Source: DATAPE01 sp034667545 (lineage in GTDB: Bacteria > Actinomycetota > CADDZG01 > WHSQ01). From it: a DNA stretch of 11,361 bases. The position numbers were made by a program, and so were the translations under genes. Positions 1 to 7,354 of the stretch are shown one piece after another. Location: positions 1-11,361 of the forward strand of contig JAXDJR010000162.1 of assembly GCA_034667545.1 (NCBI GenBank), read 5' to 3'. The notes under the pieces were generated by a model. It ran no database searches, was not told the DNA's origin, and saw nothing but the letters and a program-made list of their open reading frames with translations. Each line of letters opens with the position of its first letter. Positions within the stretch are counted from its first letter, which is position 1.

Positions 1-98
1 CGGTGACGGGTCGCAGCACGGAGCGAGAAGTCAGGATCGTATTCGGCGACAAAGTGGTCGGCGAATCGGAGCAGCATCAGCATGGAGCCGCATCGTAA
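1..98 (+). CDS. 3' end of an unidentified upstream gene (partial)
   Basis: The frame with codons starting at position 3 is open from the window edge to a TAA at 96-98. It reads as about 31 residues (VTGRSTEREVRIVFGDKVVG, then a His/Gln-rich tail ending in GAAS). Its residue composition looks more like real protein than the Arg/Ser-rich alternatives in the other two frames. It would overlap the proposed start of the FAD oxidoreductase by 7 bp, suggesting an operon. I do not recognise the family from so short a tail, and the coding status itself is an inference. Confidence 0.35.
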   Translation, partial: VTGRSTEREVRIVFGDKVVGESEQHQHGAAS

Positions 99-1519
99 CT
101 ACCGGTCGCGCCTACGACGCCGTCATCGTCGGTTCGGGTCCGAATGGTCTCGCCGCAGCGATCACCCTCGCCGAGGCGGGACGTTCCGTCGTGGTGCTCG
201 AAGCCAAGGACACGGTCGGCGGAGGGATGCGATCGGCCGAGCTGACGCTTCCTGGATTCATGCACGACATCTGCTCCGCCATACATCCTCTGCTCGTGGG
301 CTCGCCATTCTTCGACAAGCTCGATCTCGAGCGCTACGGGGCGAAGCTCGTACATCCTGAGGTCCCTTTCGCCCATCCACTAGACGGGGGCCGGGCTGGC
401 TTGCTGTATCGGTCGGTTGACGAGACTGCCGACGCGCTCGGGCCCGACGCGTCCGCGTATCGCAAGCTGGTAGAGCCGTTGGTCAAGGACTTCGACAATC
501 TGCGGCACGACTTCTTCGGCCCCCTCAGGGTCCCGCGCCACCCCCTCACCATGGCGCGGCTTGGCCTGCACTTCTTGACGCCGGTGACGCGTCTCGTCAA
601 ACGGTTCCAGACCGACGAAGCCGCGGGGATGTTCGCCGGCATGGCAAGTCACACCATGCTTCCTCTCGAAGCTCCGGTGACGGCAACCTTCGCGCTTTTC
701 TTCGCCGCGCTCGGCCACGCAGTTGGGTGGCCCGCGGTGGCGGGCGGCTCGCAGAAGATCGCCGACGCGATGGCCGCCCACCTTGACTCCCTTGGCGGCG
801 AAGTAAGGACCTCGACACCCGTTGCGTCACTCGACGACATCCCCGAGGCGCGCTGCGTGCTGCTCGATGTATCGCCTCGCCAGCTGCTCGACATCGCCGG
901 GGACAGGCTGTCACCGCGTTTTCAACGGGAAGCGCGCAAGTTCCGCTACGGCCCCGGCGCGTTCAAGGTCGACTGGGCGCTGCGCGAGCCGATCCCATGG
1001 ACCGCTCCACAGGTCGCGCGCGCGGGGACCGTCCACGTGGTCGGCACCGCCCAGGAAGCTGCTGAGTCAGAACGCTCCGTAAGCCAGGGACGGCACGCGG
1101 ACAAACCCTTCGTTCTGCTAGCGCAGCAAACGATGTTCGATCCGACGCGGGCGCCAGAGGGTCGCCACACCGCATGGGCCTATTGCCACGTACCCGCTGG
1201 TTCGAAGACCGATATGACTGCCGCTATCGAGCGTCAGATCGAGCGATTCGCGCCCGGCTTCAAAGATGTCGTGTTGGCTAGAAGCACGATCGATCCCGGC
1301 CAGCTTCACGACTACAACGCTAACTACGTCGGAGGCGACATCGCCGCCGGTGTGATCGATATCCGTCAGCTTTTCACCCGTCCGTCGACGCGCTGGAATC
1401 CCTACACGACCTCCGCCAGGGACATCCTCATCTGCTCCTCGTCCACGCCGCCGGGACCGGGCGTGCATGGGATGGGCGGCATGCTGGCAGCGAAGACCGC
1501 GCTCAAACGAGTGCTGTGA
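92..1519 (+). CDS. NAD(P)/FAD-dependent oxidoreductase, phytoene desaturase (CrtI/PYROXD2)-like
   Basis: This is a flavoprotein of the COG1233 family (phytoene dehydrogenase-related), predicted to be a cytosolic or membrane-associated FAD-dependent desaturase or oxidase; the substrate is unknown. Numbering from codon 92, the N-terminus reads AYDAVIVGSGPNGLAAA, the dinucleotide-binding GxGxxG (G14, G16, G19) ending in the ribose-binding acid E37 (VVVLEAKD), then VGGGMRSAEL. The C-terminus has the family's second FAD motif PPGPGVHGMGG before the last helix. Length is about 475 aa, slightly short of the usual 500-540. Start problem: the first legal in-frame start is GTG 191, which would delete the whole FAD motif. 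No ATG, GTG or TTG exists in frame between the window edge and 191. ATC at 92, four bases after a GGAG (84-87) and overlapping the stop of the upstream frame, is the best candidate. The ATG at 82 is out of frame. Family assignment is firm; the start is not. Confidence 0.88.
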   Translation: MVTTGRAYDAVIVGSGPNGLAAAITLAEAGRSVVVLEAKDTVGGGMRSAELTLPGFMHDICSAIHPLLVGSPFFDKLDLERYGAKLVHPEVPFAHPLDGGRAGLLYRSVDETADALGPDASAYRKLVEPLVKDFDNLRHDFFGPLRVPRHPLTMARLGLHFLTPVTRLVKRFQTDEAAGMFAGMASHTMLPLEAPVTATFALFFAALGHAVGWPAVAGGSQKIADAMAAHLDSLGGEVRTSTPVASLDDIPEARCVLLDVSPRQLLDIAGDRLSPRFQREARKFRYGPGAFKVDWALREPIPWTAPQVARAGTVHVVGTAQEAAESERSVSQGRHADKPFVLLAQQTMFDPTRAPEGRHTAWAYCHVPAGSKTDMTAAIERQIERFAPGFKDVVLARSTIDPGQLHDYNANYVGGDIAAGVIDIRQLFTRPSTRWNPYTTSARDILICSSSTPPGPGVHGMGGMLAAKTALKRVL

Positions 1520-1900
1520 TCAGAGCTGGGCGATGCACTCGATCTCGACCGCGGCTCCCCGGGGCAAGGCCGACACTGCGAACGCGGCGCGAGCGGGCGG
1601 ATCCGCGCCTATAAAGCCGGCGTAGGCCTCGTTGAACTCTGCATAGTCGTCGATATTGGTGAGAAAGACGGTGGTCTTCACTACTGCCTCCAAGCTCGAT
1701 CCCCCAGCTTCGAGAACGGCTTCCAGATTTTGCATGCAGCGGCGGGTCTGGTCGCCAATCGACCCTCCCACGAGCTCGCCTGTTTCGGGATCGAGAGGGA
1801 TCTGTCCCGAGCAGAACAAGAGACCGCCTCCTGCAACAGCCTGCGAGTAAGGGCCCACTGCGGCCGGGGCATTTTCCGTTGCAACGATAGTCTTCTTCAT
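1520..1900 (-). CDS. ridA: RidA family reactive intermediate/imine deaminase
   Basis: This 126-aa protein is of the RidA (YjgF/YER057c/UK114) family. Members form trimers and hydrolyse 2-aminoacrylate and related enamines/imines released by PLP enzymes. The full-length family pattern is visible: N-terminal KKTIVATENAPAAVGPYSQA with the active-site-region tyrosine Y18, then SGQIPLDPETGELV, then PARAAFAVSALPRGAAVEIE. R104 corresponds to the carboxylate-binding arginine (E. coli R105), and the conserved acidic pair E119/E121 follows. Start ATG 1900-1898 is preceded by an AAGGAG at optimal spacing (1906-1911 on the plus strand). It is convergent with the FAD oxidoreductase: the two stop codons are directly adjacent (TGA|TCA at 1517-1522), leaving no room for a terminator. 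It is divergent from the histidine kinase. Nothing in the sequence shows a specific pathway partner. Confidence 0.93.
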   Translation of the reverse strand: MKKTIVATENAPAAVGPYSQAVAGGGLLFCSGQIPLDPETGELVGGSIGDQTRRCMQNLEAVLEAGGSSLEAVVKTTVFLTNIDDYAEFNEAYAGFIGADPPARAAFAVSALPRGAAVEIECIAQL

Positions 1901-2094
1901 CCCGTCTCCTTGTGATCGCCGGTGCGGAGGTCACCCAAACGCGAGGATGGTGCCAGGTATATCGGAACAATCAGGACGCCGCGATGCGGACGAGGCGAGG
2001 TTACAAGGCCTTTACAGGTAGCGGTGCGCCATTACATCCCGATGGTCTTAGATAGACGGTCCCCTAAGACGGCAACGGAAAGCGGTCCAGGAAC
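1901..2094. promoter_or_regulatory. Divergent intergenic region between ridA and the sensor kinase
   Basis: This 194-bp gap must hold promoters for both divergent genes. A TTTACA hexamer at 2011-2016 could serve as a -35 for the kinase, but I see no convincing -10 at 16-18 bp, and no clear ridA promoter. A weak AGGA (2089-2092) precedes the kinase ATG. I see no operator palindrome that I trust. Confidence 0.3.
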
Positions 2095-4392
2095 ATGGCG
2101 ATAGAGCACCGAGCGGTAGCGGAGACGACCCGGGAGACCGCGGGCATCACCACCGCTTTGATCGTCGGATATGTCCGGTCCCATGGGGGCGAAGGAGCCG
2201 TGACCAAAGTGCTGTCGTTGGCCGGAGAGAAGAGAGCGCCGGCCGAGCTCGAGGACCCCGCCACCTGGAGCACGTACGAGCAGAAGATCGCGCTATTCCA
2301 GTCGGCGGCGCAGGTGCTTCAGGACCGTCTCGTCGCCAGGCACATCGGCGCGACGGTTCTCGAGAGCAACGTCGGGCGAAGTCTTAAGGTGCTCTTGCGC
2401 ACCTTGGGGTCGCCCCGACAAGTCCTGCGCAACATCGCAAAGGCTGCTCCCCGGTTGTCGAACGTCTGCACTGTGCAGGCGCGCGAGGTCGACAACAACC
2501 ATGCCGTGATCTCCTACCGGCTGCACGAGGGTCTCACGCCCAGCCGCCTCGATTGTGACTTCAACATCGGCCTGCTCTCGCAGGTGCCAACGCTGTTCGG
2601 TTTGCGCCGAGCATCGGTGATCCACGACGAATGTCAGGTAAGGGGCGCTCCCGAATGCGTCTACCTGCTGCGCTGGTCGACCCACTCCCGCTTGCCGTGG
2701 CGCGAGAGGAAGCGACGGTTGGCGGACCTCGAGAGCCAGCTGACCTCTCTGGGCGAGCGAACCGAGGCCCTCGAAGCAACCACCGCGGACCTGATCTCTC
2801 CAGACGAGGTCGAAACCGTCCTCGCGCGGATCGCCCACCGCGCCGCGACCGCGGTCACCGCACAGTCCTACGTACTCGCAGTCCATCCCAGTGAGGATTC
2901 GCCCCTCCAGATACACCACTCAGGGCTCGCGCTCGAAGAAGCCGAACGGATCGCCGCGGAACTGGAAGGCGAGCGGAGAACTGGCGATTTCTCGGACTCG
3001 CGACTCGTCGTGGAAGTGGTCTCCGCCCGGCGCAGTTACGGGCACCTCGTTGCGCTGCATCCAGAGCGAGGCTCGTTCTTCCCCGAAGAGGAGTCACTCC
3101 TGCGAGCGTACGGACGTCACGCAGCAGCTGCGCTCGATGTTGCCACAGCCCTCGAACAGGCGCGCACCCAGGGCGAGACCGCAAGGGTGTTGCTAGATCT
3201 CGCTCGCTCTCTCGCATCGGGCACGACTACCGACGACGTGGCCCAGAGACTCGCGGCTGCGGTACCCAAGGTGATGATCGCCGACCGAGCGTCGGTACTC
3301 CTGTGGGACGAGCGCACGAGATCGCTCTCCTATCGCGGCTTCTTCGGTTACCCCAAGGATCTCGAGAGGGACCTGCATGGAACCATCCACCGCCTCGAGG
3401 AGACGCCTCAACTATCCGACGTGCTCGTGGTCGACGGGCCGGGAGGGACCACGGGAGAAAGCACCGTCGATCAGGTGGTCCGTAAGCTCGTGGAAAGCTA
3501 CGGAGCGAGCGAAGTGTTCGTGGTTCCCATATCGGCGCGAGGCCAATTCCTCGGAGTGATCGCAGCCACTCGAGATCCCGAGAAGCCCCGGCTCGAGCTG
3601 CACGAAACCCTCCAGGCAAGGATGCATGGGCTCGCGGACGAAGCTGCAACCGCACTGCAGAATGCCCGCCTTCTCGAGCAAGAGCGGGCTGTAGTGCAGA
3701 GGCTCCAGGAAGCCGACCGGATGAAGTCGGAGTTCCTGGCGGTGGTCAGTCACGAACTGCGTACACCTCTCTCGGTGATCATCGGAGCGGCGCGGACATT
3801 GGAGCGTCGCGGCGATCAGATCGACGAAGCACTGCGCAGCGAATTCATATCTACGCTACTCAAGCGCGGCGAGCAGCTACAACGGCTTGTCGAAGACCTT
3901 TTGGAGGCATCGCGGACCATCGTTCTGCGCCCGGACCTGGTTGATCTGTCCAACCTCGGGCGGGCCGCGGTCACCGACGCGCGCAAGCTCGGCACGGACT
4001 GCACCATCGAGTTCGGAGACGGCGTGCCGGTGGAGGTGATCGCTGATTCCGGTCGCTTGCGGCAGGTGGTCGACAACCTGCTTACCAACGCGATCAAGTA
4101 CGCACCGGGGGCCGAGATCTGCGTCACTACCGGCAGCGATCGAAAGGCAGCTTGGTTGAAAGTGATGGACACCGGGCCCGGCATGACTTCCGAGCAGCTC
4201 GAGAAAGCGTTCGACCGCTTCTATCAAGCCGACGCATCAGAGCAGCGGCCCTCCGGGGGCATCGGTCTGGGGTTGTACATATGCCGGCGCATAGCCGAGG
4301 CCCACGGCGGAACCATCGACCTTCACAGCCAAGAGGGCAAAGGCACCCAAGCCACCCTTCGCCTACCCCTGCTCGAGGACATGCCCGCCTAG
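2095..4392 (+). CDS. Soluble sensor histidine kinase, V4R-like / GAF / GAF / HisKA / HATPase_c
   Basis: This 765-aa cytoplasmic kinase has no hydrophobic membrane segment. Residues about 15-195 form a V4R-like sensor domain whose end shows the family pattern: FNIGLLSQVPTLFG, then H177, C180, G184, C188 and an aromatic end (VYLLRW). A charged helix (about 200-232) leads to GAF1 (about 235-355) and GAF2 (about 365-525), then a signalling helix. The HisKA H-box is SHELRTPLS with phospho-acceptor H553. HATPase_c has the N-box DNLLTNAIKYAP (N661, N665), G1 box DTGPGM from D692 and G2 box GGIGLGLYI from G721. The catalytic residues are intact. The start is fixed by an in-frame TAA at 2065-2067 with ATG 2095 the only start after it. 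No response regulator is in the window, so it is an orphan kinase here. V4R domains bind small hydrophobic molecules or metals in some proteins; the ligand here is unknown. Confidence 0.92.
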   Translation: MAIEHRAVAETTRETAGITTALIVGYVRSHGGEGAVTKVLSLAGEKRAPAELEDPATWSTYEQKIALFQSAAQVLQDRLVARHIGATVLESNVGRSLKVLLRTLGSPRQVLRNIAKAAPRLSNVCTVQAREVDNNHAVISYRLHEGLTPSRLDCDFNIGLLSQVPTLFGLRRASVIHDECQVRGAPECVYLLRWSTHSRLPWRERKRRLADLESQLTSLGERTEALEATTADLISPDEVETVLARIAHRAATAVTAQSYVLAVHPSEDSPLQIHHSGLALEEAERIAAELEGERRTGDFSDSRLVVEVVSARRSYGHLVALHPERGSFFPEEESLLRAYGRHAAAALDVATALEQARTQGETARVLLDLARSLASGTTTDDVAQRLAAAVPKVMIADRASVLLWDERTRSLSYRGFFGYPKDLERDLHGTIHRLEETPQLSDVLVVDGPGGTTGESTVDQVVRKLVESYGASEVFVVPISARGQFLGVIAATRDPEKPRLELHETLQARMHGLADEAATALQNARLLEQERAVVQRLQEADRMKSEFLAVVSHELRTPLSVIIGAARTLERRGDQIDEALRSEFISTLLKRGEQLQRLVEDLLEASRTIVLRPDLVDLSNLGRAAVTDARKLGTDCTIEFGDGVPVEVIADSGRLRQVVDNLLTNAIKYAPGAEICVTTGSDRKAAWLKVMDTGPGMTSEQLEKAFDRFYQADASEQRPSGGIGLGLYICRRIAEAHGGTIDLHSQEGKGTQATLRLPLLEDMPA

Positions 4393-4453
4393 CACGCGTC
4401 CGATCGGGCAGTTCGCGATTCTGCTCATCGGTCCCACGCAAAGAGGCGGCGGA

Positions 4454-4546
4454 GGGGGGACAGATGCGGAGGAAGCCTCTGCAGCAGCCGTCTCAGCTGG
4501 AGGCTGAGCCGGCTGGGAAGCCCGCGACGGAGCATCTCGTCCCCCC
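4454..4546 (+). other. Multi-branched inverted-repeat structure in the kinase-rnpB gap
   Basis: An outer stem pairs GGGGGGAC+AGATGC (4454-4467) with GCATCT+GTCCCCCC (4532-4546), 14 bp with a single bulged C at 4538. It encloses a small hairpin (GGAGG 4468-4472 with CCTCT 4476-4480) and a strong one (CAGCCG-T-CTCAGC 4485-4497, loop TGGAG, GCTGAG-C-CGGCTG 4503-4515; 12 pairs with one mismatch). The first inner hairpin closes with a G.U pair only on the plus-strand RNA, mildly favouring transcription behind the kinase. It has no U-tract, no tRNA T-loop and no recognised RNA family. It could be a kinase 3'-UTR element, a bidirectional terminator or a small RNA. Confidence 0.5.
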
Positions 4547-4572
4547 CGGAGGCGCCGGACGGTGGGAAGGGA

Positions 4573-4598
4573 GGGCCCCCACCCGGAGGTGAGGGCCC
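4573..4598 (-). terminator. Strong hairpin just downstream of rnpB
   Basis: The 11-bp stem pairs GGGCCCCCACC (4573-4583) with GGTGAGGGCCC (4588-4598) around a 4-base loop. The only non-Watson-Crick position (4579/4592) is a G.U wobble in minus-strand RNA but a C.A mismatch in plus-strand RNA, so the structure was probably selected on the rnpB side. It starts 6 bases past the RNase P P1 stem. No real U-run follows, only a pyrimidine-rich stretch, so it may block exonucleases rather than act as a classic intrinsic terminator. Confidence 0.55.
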
Positions 4599-4599
4599 A

Positions 4600-4980
4600 A
4601 GCCGAGAGCCGGCCTGTAAGCCGGATCCTGTACCCGCCTTGCGGCGGGCGGCGGCCATCCATCTGGGACGAACGTTGCCGTCCGCCTCGTGCGACCTACC
4701 CGGGGGCCCCTTTTAGGGGCGGGCGGGCCACCCTTGCCCCCTGCTTGGTCTTGCTCCGGACGGGGTTTACCTAGCCGCACCGGTCACCCGGCACGCTGGT
4801 GAGCTCTTACCTCACCGTTTCACCCTTACCCGAGGTTCCTCGGGCGGTCTGCTCTCTGTTGCACTGGCCACGGGTCGCCCCGCCTGGGATTTTCCCCAGC
4901 GTCCTGCCCTGTGGAGTCCGGACTTTCCTCGCTGGAAGCGTCTCGTAGCCGCCCCCAGCGCGGCCGCCCGGCCGGCTCTC
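4600..4980 (-). ncRNA. rnpB: RNase P RNA, bacterial class A
   Basis: This is the catalytic RNA of RNase P, which matures tRNA 5' ends. Reading the minus strand, the conserved core is present: GAGGAAAGTCCGGACTCC (4930-4913, 5' half of P4), the AGAGCAGACC region, GGTAAGGGTGAAACGGTG followed by GGTAAGAGC (about 4836-4803), the L15 loop GGTAAACCCC (4771-4762) whose GGU pairs with tRNA CCA, and the universal 3' block ACAGGATCCGGCTTAC (4631-4616). P1 is formed by GAGAGCCGGC (4980-4971) and its complement at 4613-4604. The length of about 377-381 nt is typical for class A. The exact ends are inferred from P1 and the -10 box. It lies directly downstream of, and on the same strand as, the ECF S-component gene. 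Confidence 0.97.
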
Positions 4981-4987
4981 GTTCCCA

Positions 4988-4993
4988 ATTATG
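4988..4993 (-). promoter_or_regulatory. -10 element of the rnpB promoter, containing the ECF-S stop codon
   Basis: CATAAT on the minus strand (4993-4988) matches TATAAT at 5 of 6 positions. Its last base lies about 7-8 nt before the G at 4980 that opens the RNase P P1 helix, which is where transcription should begin. The TAA stop of the S-component gene (4991-4989) is part of the hexamer. No good -35 is visible 16-18 bp upstream, a GC-rich coding stretch, so promoter strength is uncertain. Confidence 0.6.
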
Positions 4994-5774
4994 CAACCGT
5001 GCCTGCCGGGTGCGGCCGCCGGGTCCCCGAGCTCACCTCAAGGTTCATCCTGCGGGCGGCGCGATCGAAAGCTCCGAGCAGCGGCCGGCCGAGCAGAACT
5101 ACCATCACCACGTTCCCGACCGCCCCGACCGCGTCCCAACCCAGTGATGTCACCGCGTAGAAAGCGGCGTAGTGGCGAAGGTTGACGAGGCTCCCGGCTC
5201 CCGCATCCCAGCCGATCCGCGAGGAGCCGGCGACGAAGGGCCAGAAGTAGAGATTGATCACCGCTCCGAACAGGAATGCTGCGAGGAAACCGTAAGTCGC
5301 GAGGATCCCGATGCGCAGCGCCCACCTCGGTGGCCGCGGGACGATCCCTGCACCAGCCCCCACCCATCCCACCGCGACCATCTGGAAGGGAAGCCACGGC
5401 CCGAGGCCGCCAACAAAGAGCGCCGATGCGAACGTGCCCACCGCTCCCAGCAAGAAGCCGAATCCAGGGCCGAACGAGTTGCCGGCGACGAGAACGACGA
5501 CGAACATCGCAGAGAAACCTGCCACGTATCCGGGCAATCTCAGCGCCACCATGACCGCACCGAGCACCGCGATGAGCGCGACCGTCTTGGGGCCCAGACC
5601 CGCCCGATCGAGCTCGAGGAACAAGAGCCCGCTCAAGCACACCATCAGCACCCCCAGGATCCAGGGCGCATCTATATGGGACGCGACCTCAGGAATGATG
5701 AAGGGCCATGCAAAGACGAACACGCCGACGAGGTTTGCGAGCGCAAATAACCAGGGCTTGATGTGCGCTCTCAT
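4989..5774 (-). CDS. ECF transporter S component (substrate-binding membrane subunit), probably for cobalamin
   Basis: A 261-aa integral membrane protein with about six to seven hydrophobic segments. It carries the S-component hallmark in the middle: GPGFGFLLGAVGTFASALF followed by GLGPWLPFQMVAVGW. In ECF importers the S component binds the vitamin and topples in the membrane when the EcfT-EcfA module hydrolyses ATP. The ATG at 5774-5772 overlaps the stop of the ATPase gene (ATGA), so translation is probably coupled. A 13-codon upstream extension from 5813 is possible but falls inside the ATPase gene. The family gives no direct specificity; cobalamin is inferred from the riboswitch and the transcobalamin-like partners at the head of the operon. 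The tail after the last membrane segment (RRMNLEVSSGTRRPHPAG) is short and basic. Confidence 0.85.
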   Translation of the reverse strand: MRAHIKPWLFALANLVGVFVFAWPFIIPEVASHIDAPWILGVLMVCLSGLLFLELDRAGLGPKTVALIAVLGAVMVALRLPGYVAGFSAMFVVVLVAGNSFGPGFGFLLGAVGTFASALFVGGLGPWLPFQMVAVGWVGAGAGIVPRPPRWALRIGILATYGFLAAFLFGAVINLYFWPFVAGSSRIGWDAGAGSLVNLRHYAAFYAVTSLGWDAVGAVGNVVMVVLLGRPLLGAFDRAARRMNLEVSSGTRRPHPAGTVA

Positions 5775-7354
5775 GGCGCTACCGCGGCAGCGACTTGTTC
5801 CGGGGTCAGCCACTCCGGCCCGAACACGCGTGCCGTTTGAGGAGCGAACACAGGAGAATCCCCCAGCACGTCCGCCGGTGATCCTTCCGCCACGACTTCG
5901 CCGCCCGCAAGCATGATCACGCGGCCCGCGATCAGTGCTGCCAATTCCACATCGTGCGTCGCAAGCATCACGGCGCGCCCGCCGGCCACATAGCCGCGAA
6001 GGAAAGACACAAGTCGCAGCTTCGATTCAGGATCCAGCCCCCGGCTCGGCTCATCGAGTAACAGCACGGGCGCGCCCGTAGCCGCGACCGAGGCGATAGC
6101 CACGAGTTGACGTTGCCCCGCGGAAAGGTCTCGGGGGTGGGCTCCCAGGATGGAAAGCGCGAGGCCGAACGCAGCGACCACAGATTCTGGATCGGCGGAG
6201 CTGTCGATCCAATCCAGGGTCGTCGCAATCACTTCACGCACGGTGTCCCGGAACAACACGGCTTCGGGTCTTTGGGGGCACAACGAGACGTCGGTGCCGG
6301 GCCGTGGCGGTCCATCATCCGAGACGACAACACCGGAGGCAGGCGCGTGCAAGCCCGCCAGGCAGCGGAGGAGAGTTGTCTTGCCCGCTCCGTTCCTGCC
6401 GACCAGCACCACCGACTCCCCCGCCCTGACATCGAGATCGATACCCTGCAGCACCACGGTCGGCCCATAGGCGGCGCGAAGACCGCGCGCCGAGACGAGC
6501 GTTCGGCCTGCGCGCGGGGACCCCGCGGGGGGCTGGACGTGCAGCCTCAGTGGTGAGTTCGCTGCGTGCCTGCGCGCATCGCGGACTGTCAACGGCAGCG
6601 GACGCCACTCTAGGGACCGGCCCAGGTGCGTCACCGGAGGGCCGGAGCCGAGGCGGGTCAGGACCTCTCCCGGGGCTCCTACTACGACCGCTGCATTTTC
6701 GACCCCTAAGGCAAGGTCAACGAAGCCGGCCACTCGCTCCAAACGATGCTCGGCGATCAGCACAGTCATCCCCAGGTCGTGCACCAACCGTTGCAGCGCG
6801 GCAAGCACGTTCTCCGCGCCTTGCGGATCGAGTTGCGAGGTCGGTTCATCGAGTAGCAGAAGCCGGGGACCCGCGGTCAACGCCGCCGCGATCGCCACGC
6901 GCTGGCGCTCGCCTCCCGAGATCGTTCGCACACTGCGGTCGCGCAGAGGAGCAAGCTCCAAGAGATCGAGCGTCTCTTCGATCCTGCGCCGCATGCGTGC
7001 TCGATCGAAAGCGAGATTCTCCATGGCGTAGGCCAGCTCGTCTTCCACTCGATCGACGACGAAAGACGCGGCAGGATCTTGGGGAACGAAGGCGACAAGA
7101 TGAGACAGCTCGCGGGGCGACACCTCTTTGGTGTCGATCCCAGCGGTGCGAACGGTGCCTGAGAAGTTGCCGCCGGTGAAATGGGGAACGAGACCGTTCA
7201 TGGCGCGCAAGAGCGTTGACTTGCCTGCCCCGGTTGCGCCGGTGACCAACACGAAAGCTCCCTCAGGTATCGCAAAAGAGATGTCCGAGAACACCGGCGT
7301 CTCTGCCTGCGGATAGCTGTAGGTCACCCGCTCGAAAGTGACAGCGTCGGTCAC
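5771..7354 (-). CDS. ECF transporter ATP-binding protein, two fused ABC domains (EcfA-EcfA')
   Basis: This 527-aa protein carries both ATPase domains of an energy-coupling factor module. Domain 1 (about 1-235): Walker A GATGAGKST (39-47), Q-loop VPQDP (90-94), signature ISGGERQR (145-152), Walker B LLLLDEPTSQLD (165-176), switch H203. Domain 2 (about 286-500): Walker A GRNGAGKTT (319-327), Q-loop CPQRP (359-363), signature LSAGQRQL (410-417), Walker B VLLLDEPSRGLD (430-441), switch H467. All catalytic residues are present in both halves; the second signature is the degenerate SAGQ type common in the second CbiO-like domain. The GTG start at 7354-7352 overlaps the EcfT stop (GTGA). The reading frame stays open to 7681, but the extension lies inside ecfT and looks like shadow sequence. 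It powers the S component encoded downstream. Confidence 0.95.
   Translation of the reverse strand: MTDAVTFERVTYSYPQAETPVFSDISFAIPEGAFVLVTGATGAGKSTLLRAMNGLVPHFTGGNFSGTVRTAGIDTKEVSPRELSHLVAFVPQDPAASFVVDRVEDELAYAMENLAFDRARMRRRIEETLDLLELAPLRDRSVRTISGGERQRVAIAAALTAGPRLLLLDEPTSQLDPQGAENVLAALQRLVHDLGMTVLIAEHRLERVAGFVDLALGVENAAVVVGAPGEVLTRLGSGPPVTHLGRSLEWRPLPLTVRDARRHAANSPLRLHVQPPAGSPRAGRTLVSARGLRAAYGPTVVLQGIDLDVRAGESVVLVGRNGAGKTTLLRCLAGLHAPASGVVVSDDGPPRPGTDVSLCPQRPEAVLFRDTVREVIATTLDWIDSSADPESVVAAFGLALSILGAHPRDLSAGQRQLVAIASVAATGAPVLLLDEPSRGLDPESKLRLVSFLRGYVAGGRAVMLATHDVELAALIAGRVIMLAGGEVVAEGSPADVLGDSPVFAPQTARVFGPEWLTPEQVAAAVAP

Noticed and set aside
82..360. ATG 82 frame as the real gene start region
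   Set aside because: That frame gives an Arg-rich peptide; the FAD motif is in another frame. It would matter only if there were a sequence indel.
4454..4546. tRNA or tRNA-Sec-like gene in the branched element
   Set aside because: No GTTCGA-type T-loop, anticodon arm or CCA-proximal pattern on either strand; the stem lengths do not fit a tRNA.
4152..4592. 146-aa plus-strand open frame crossing the kinase end
   Set aside because: Overlaps the kinase ATPase domain in another frame, is rich in Arg/Ser/Pro and has no recognisable motif; its tail only traverses the structured intergenic DNA.
4562..4980. Several open frames on both strands over rnpB
   Set aside because: The sequence is explained by RNase P RNA; the open frames reflect high GC.
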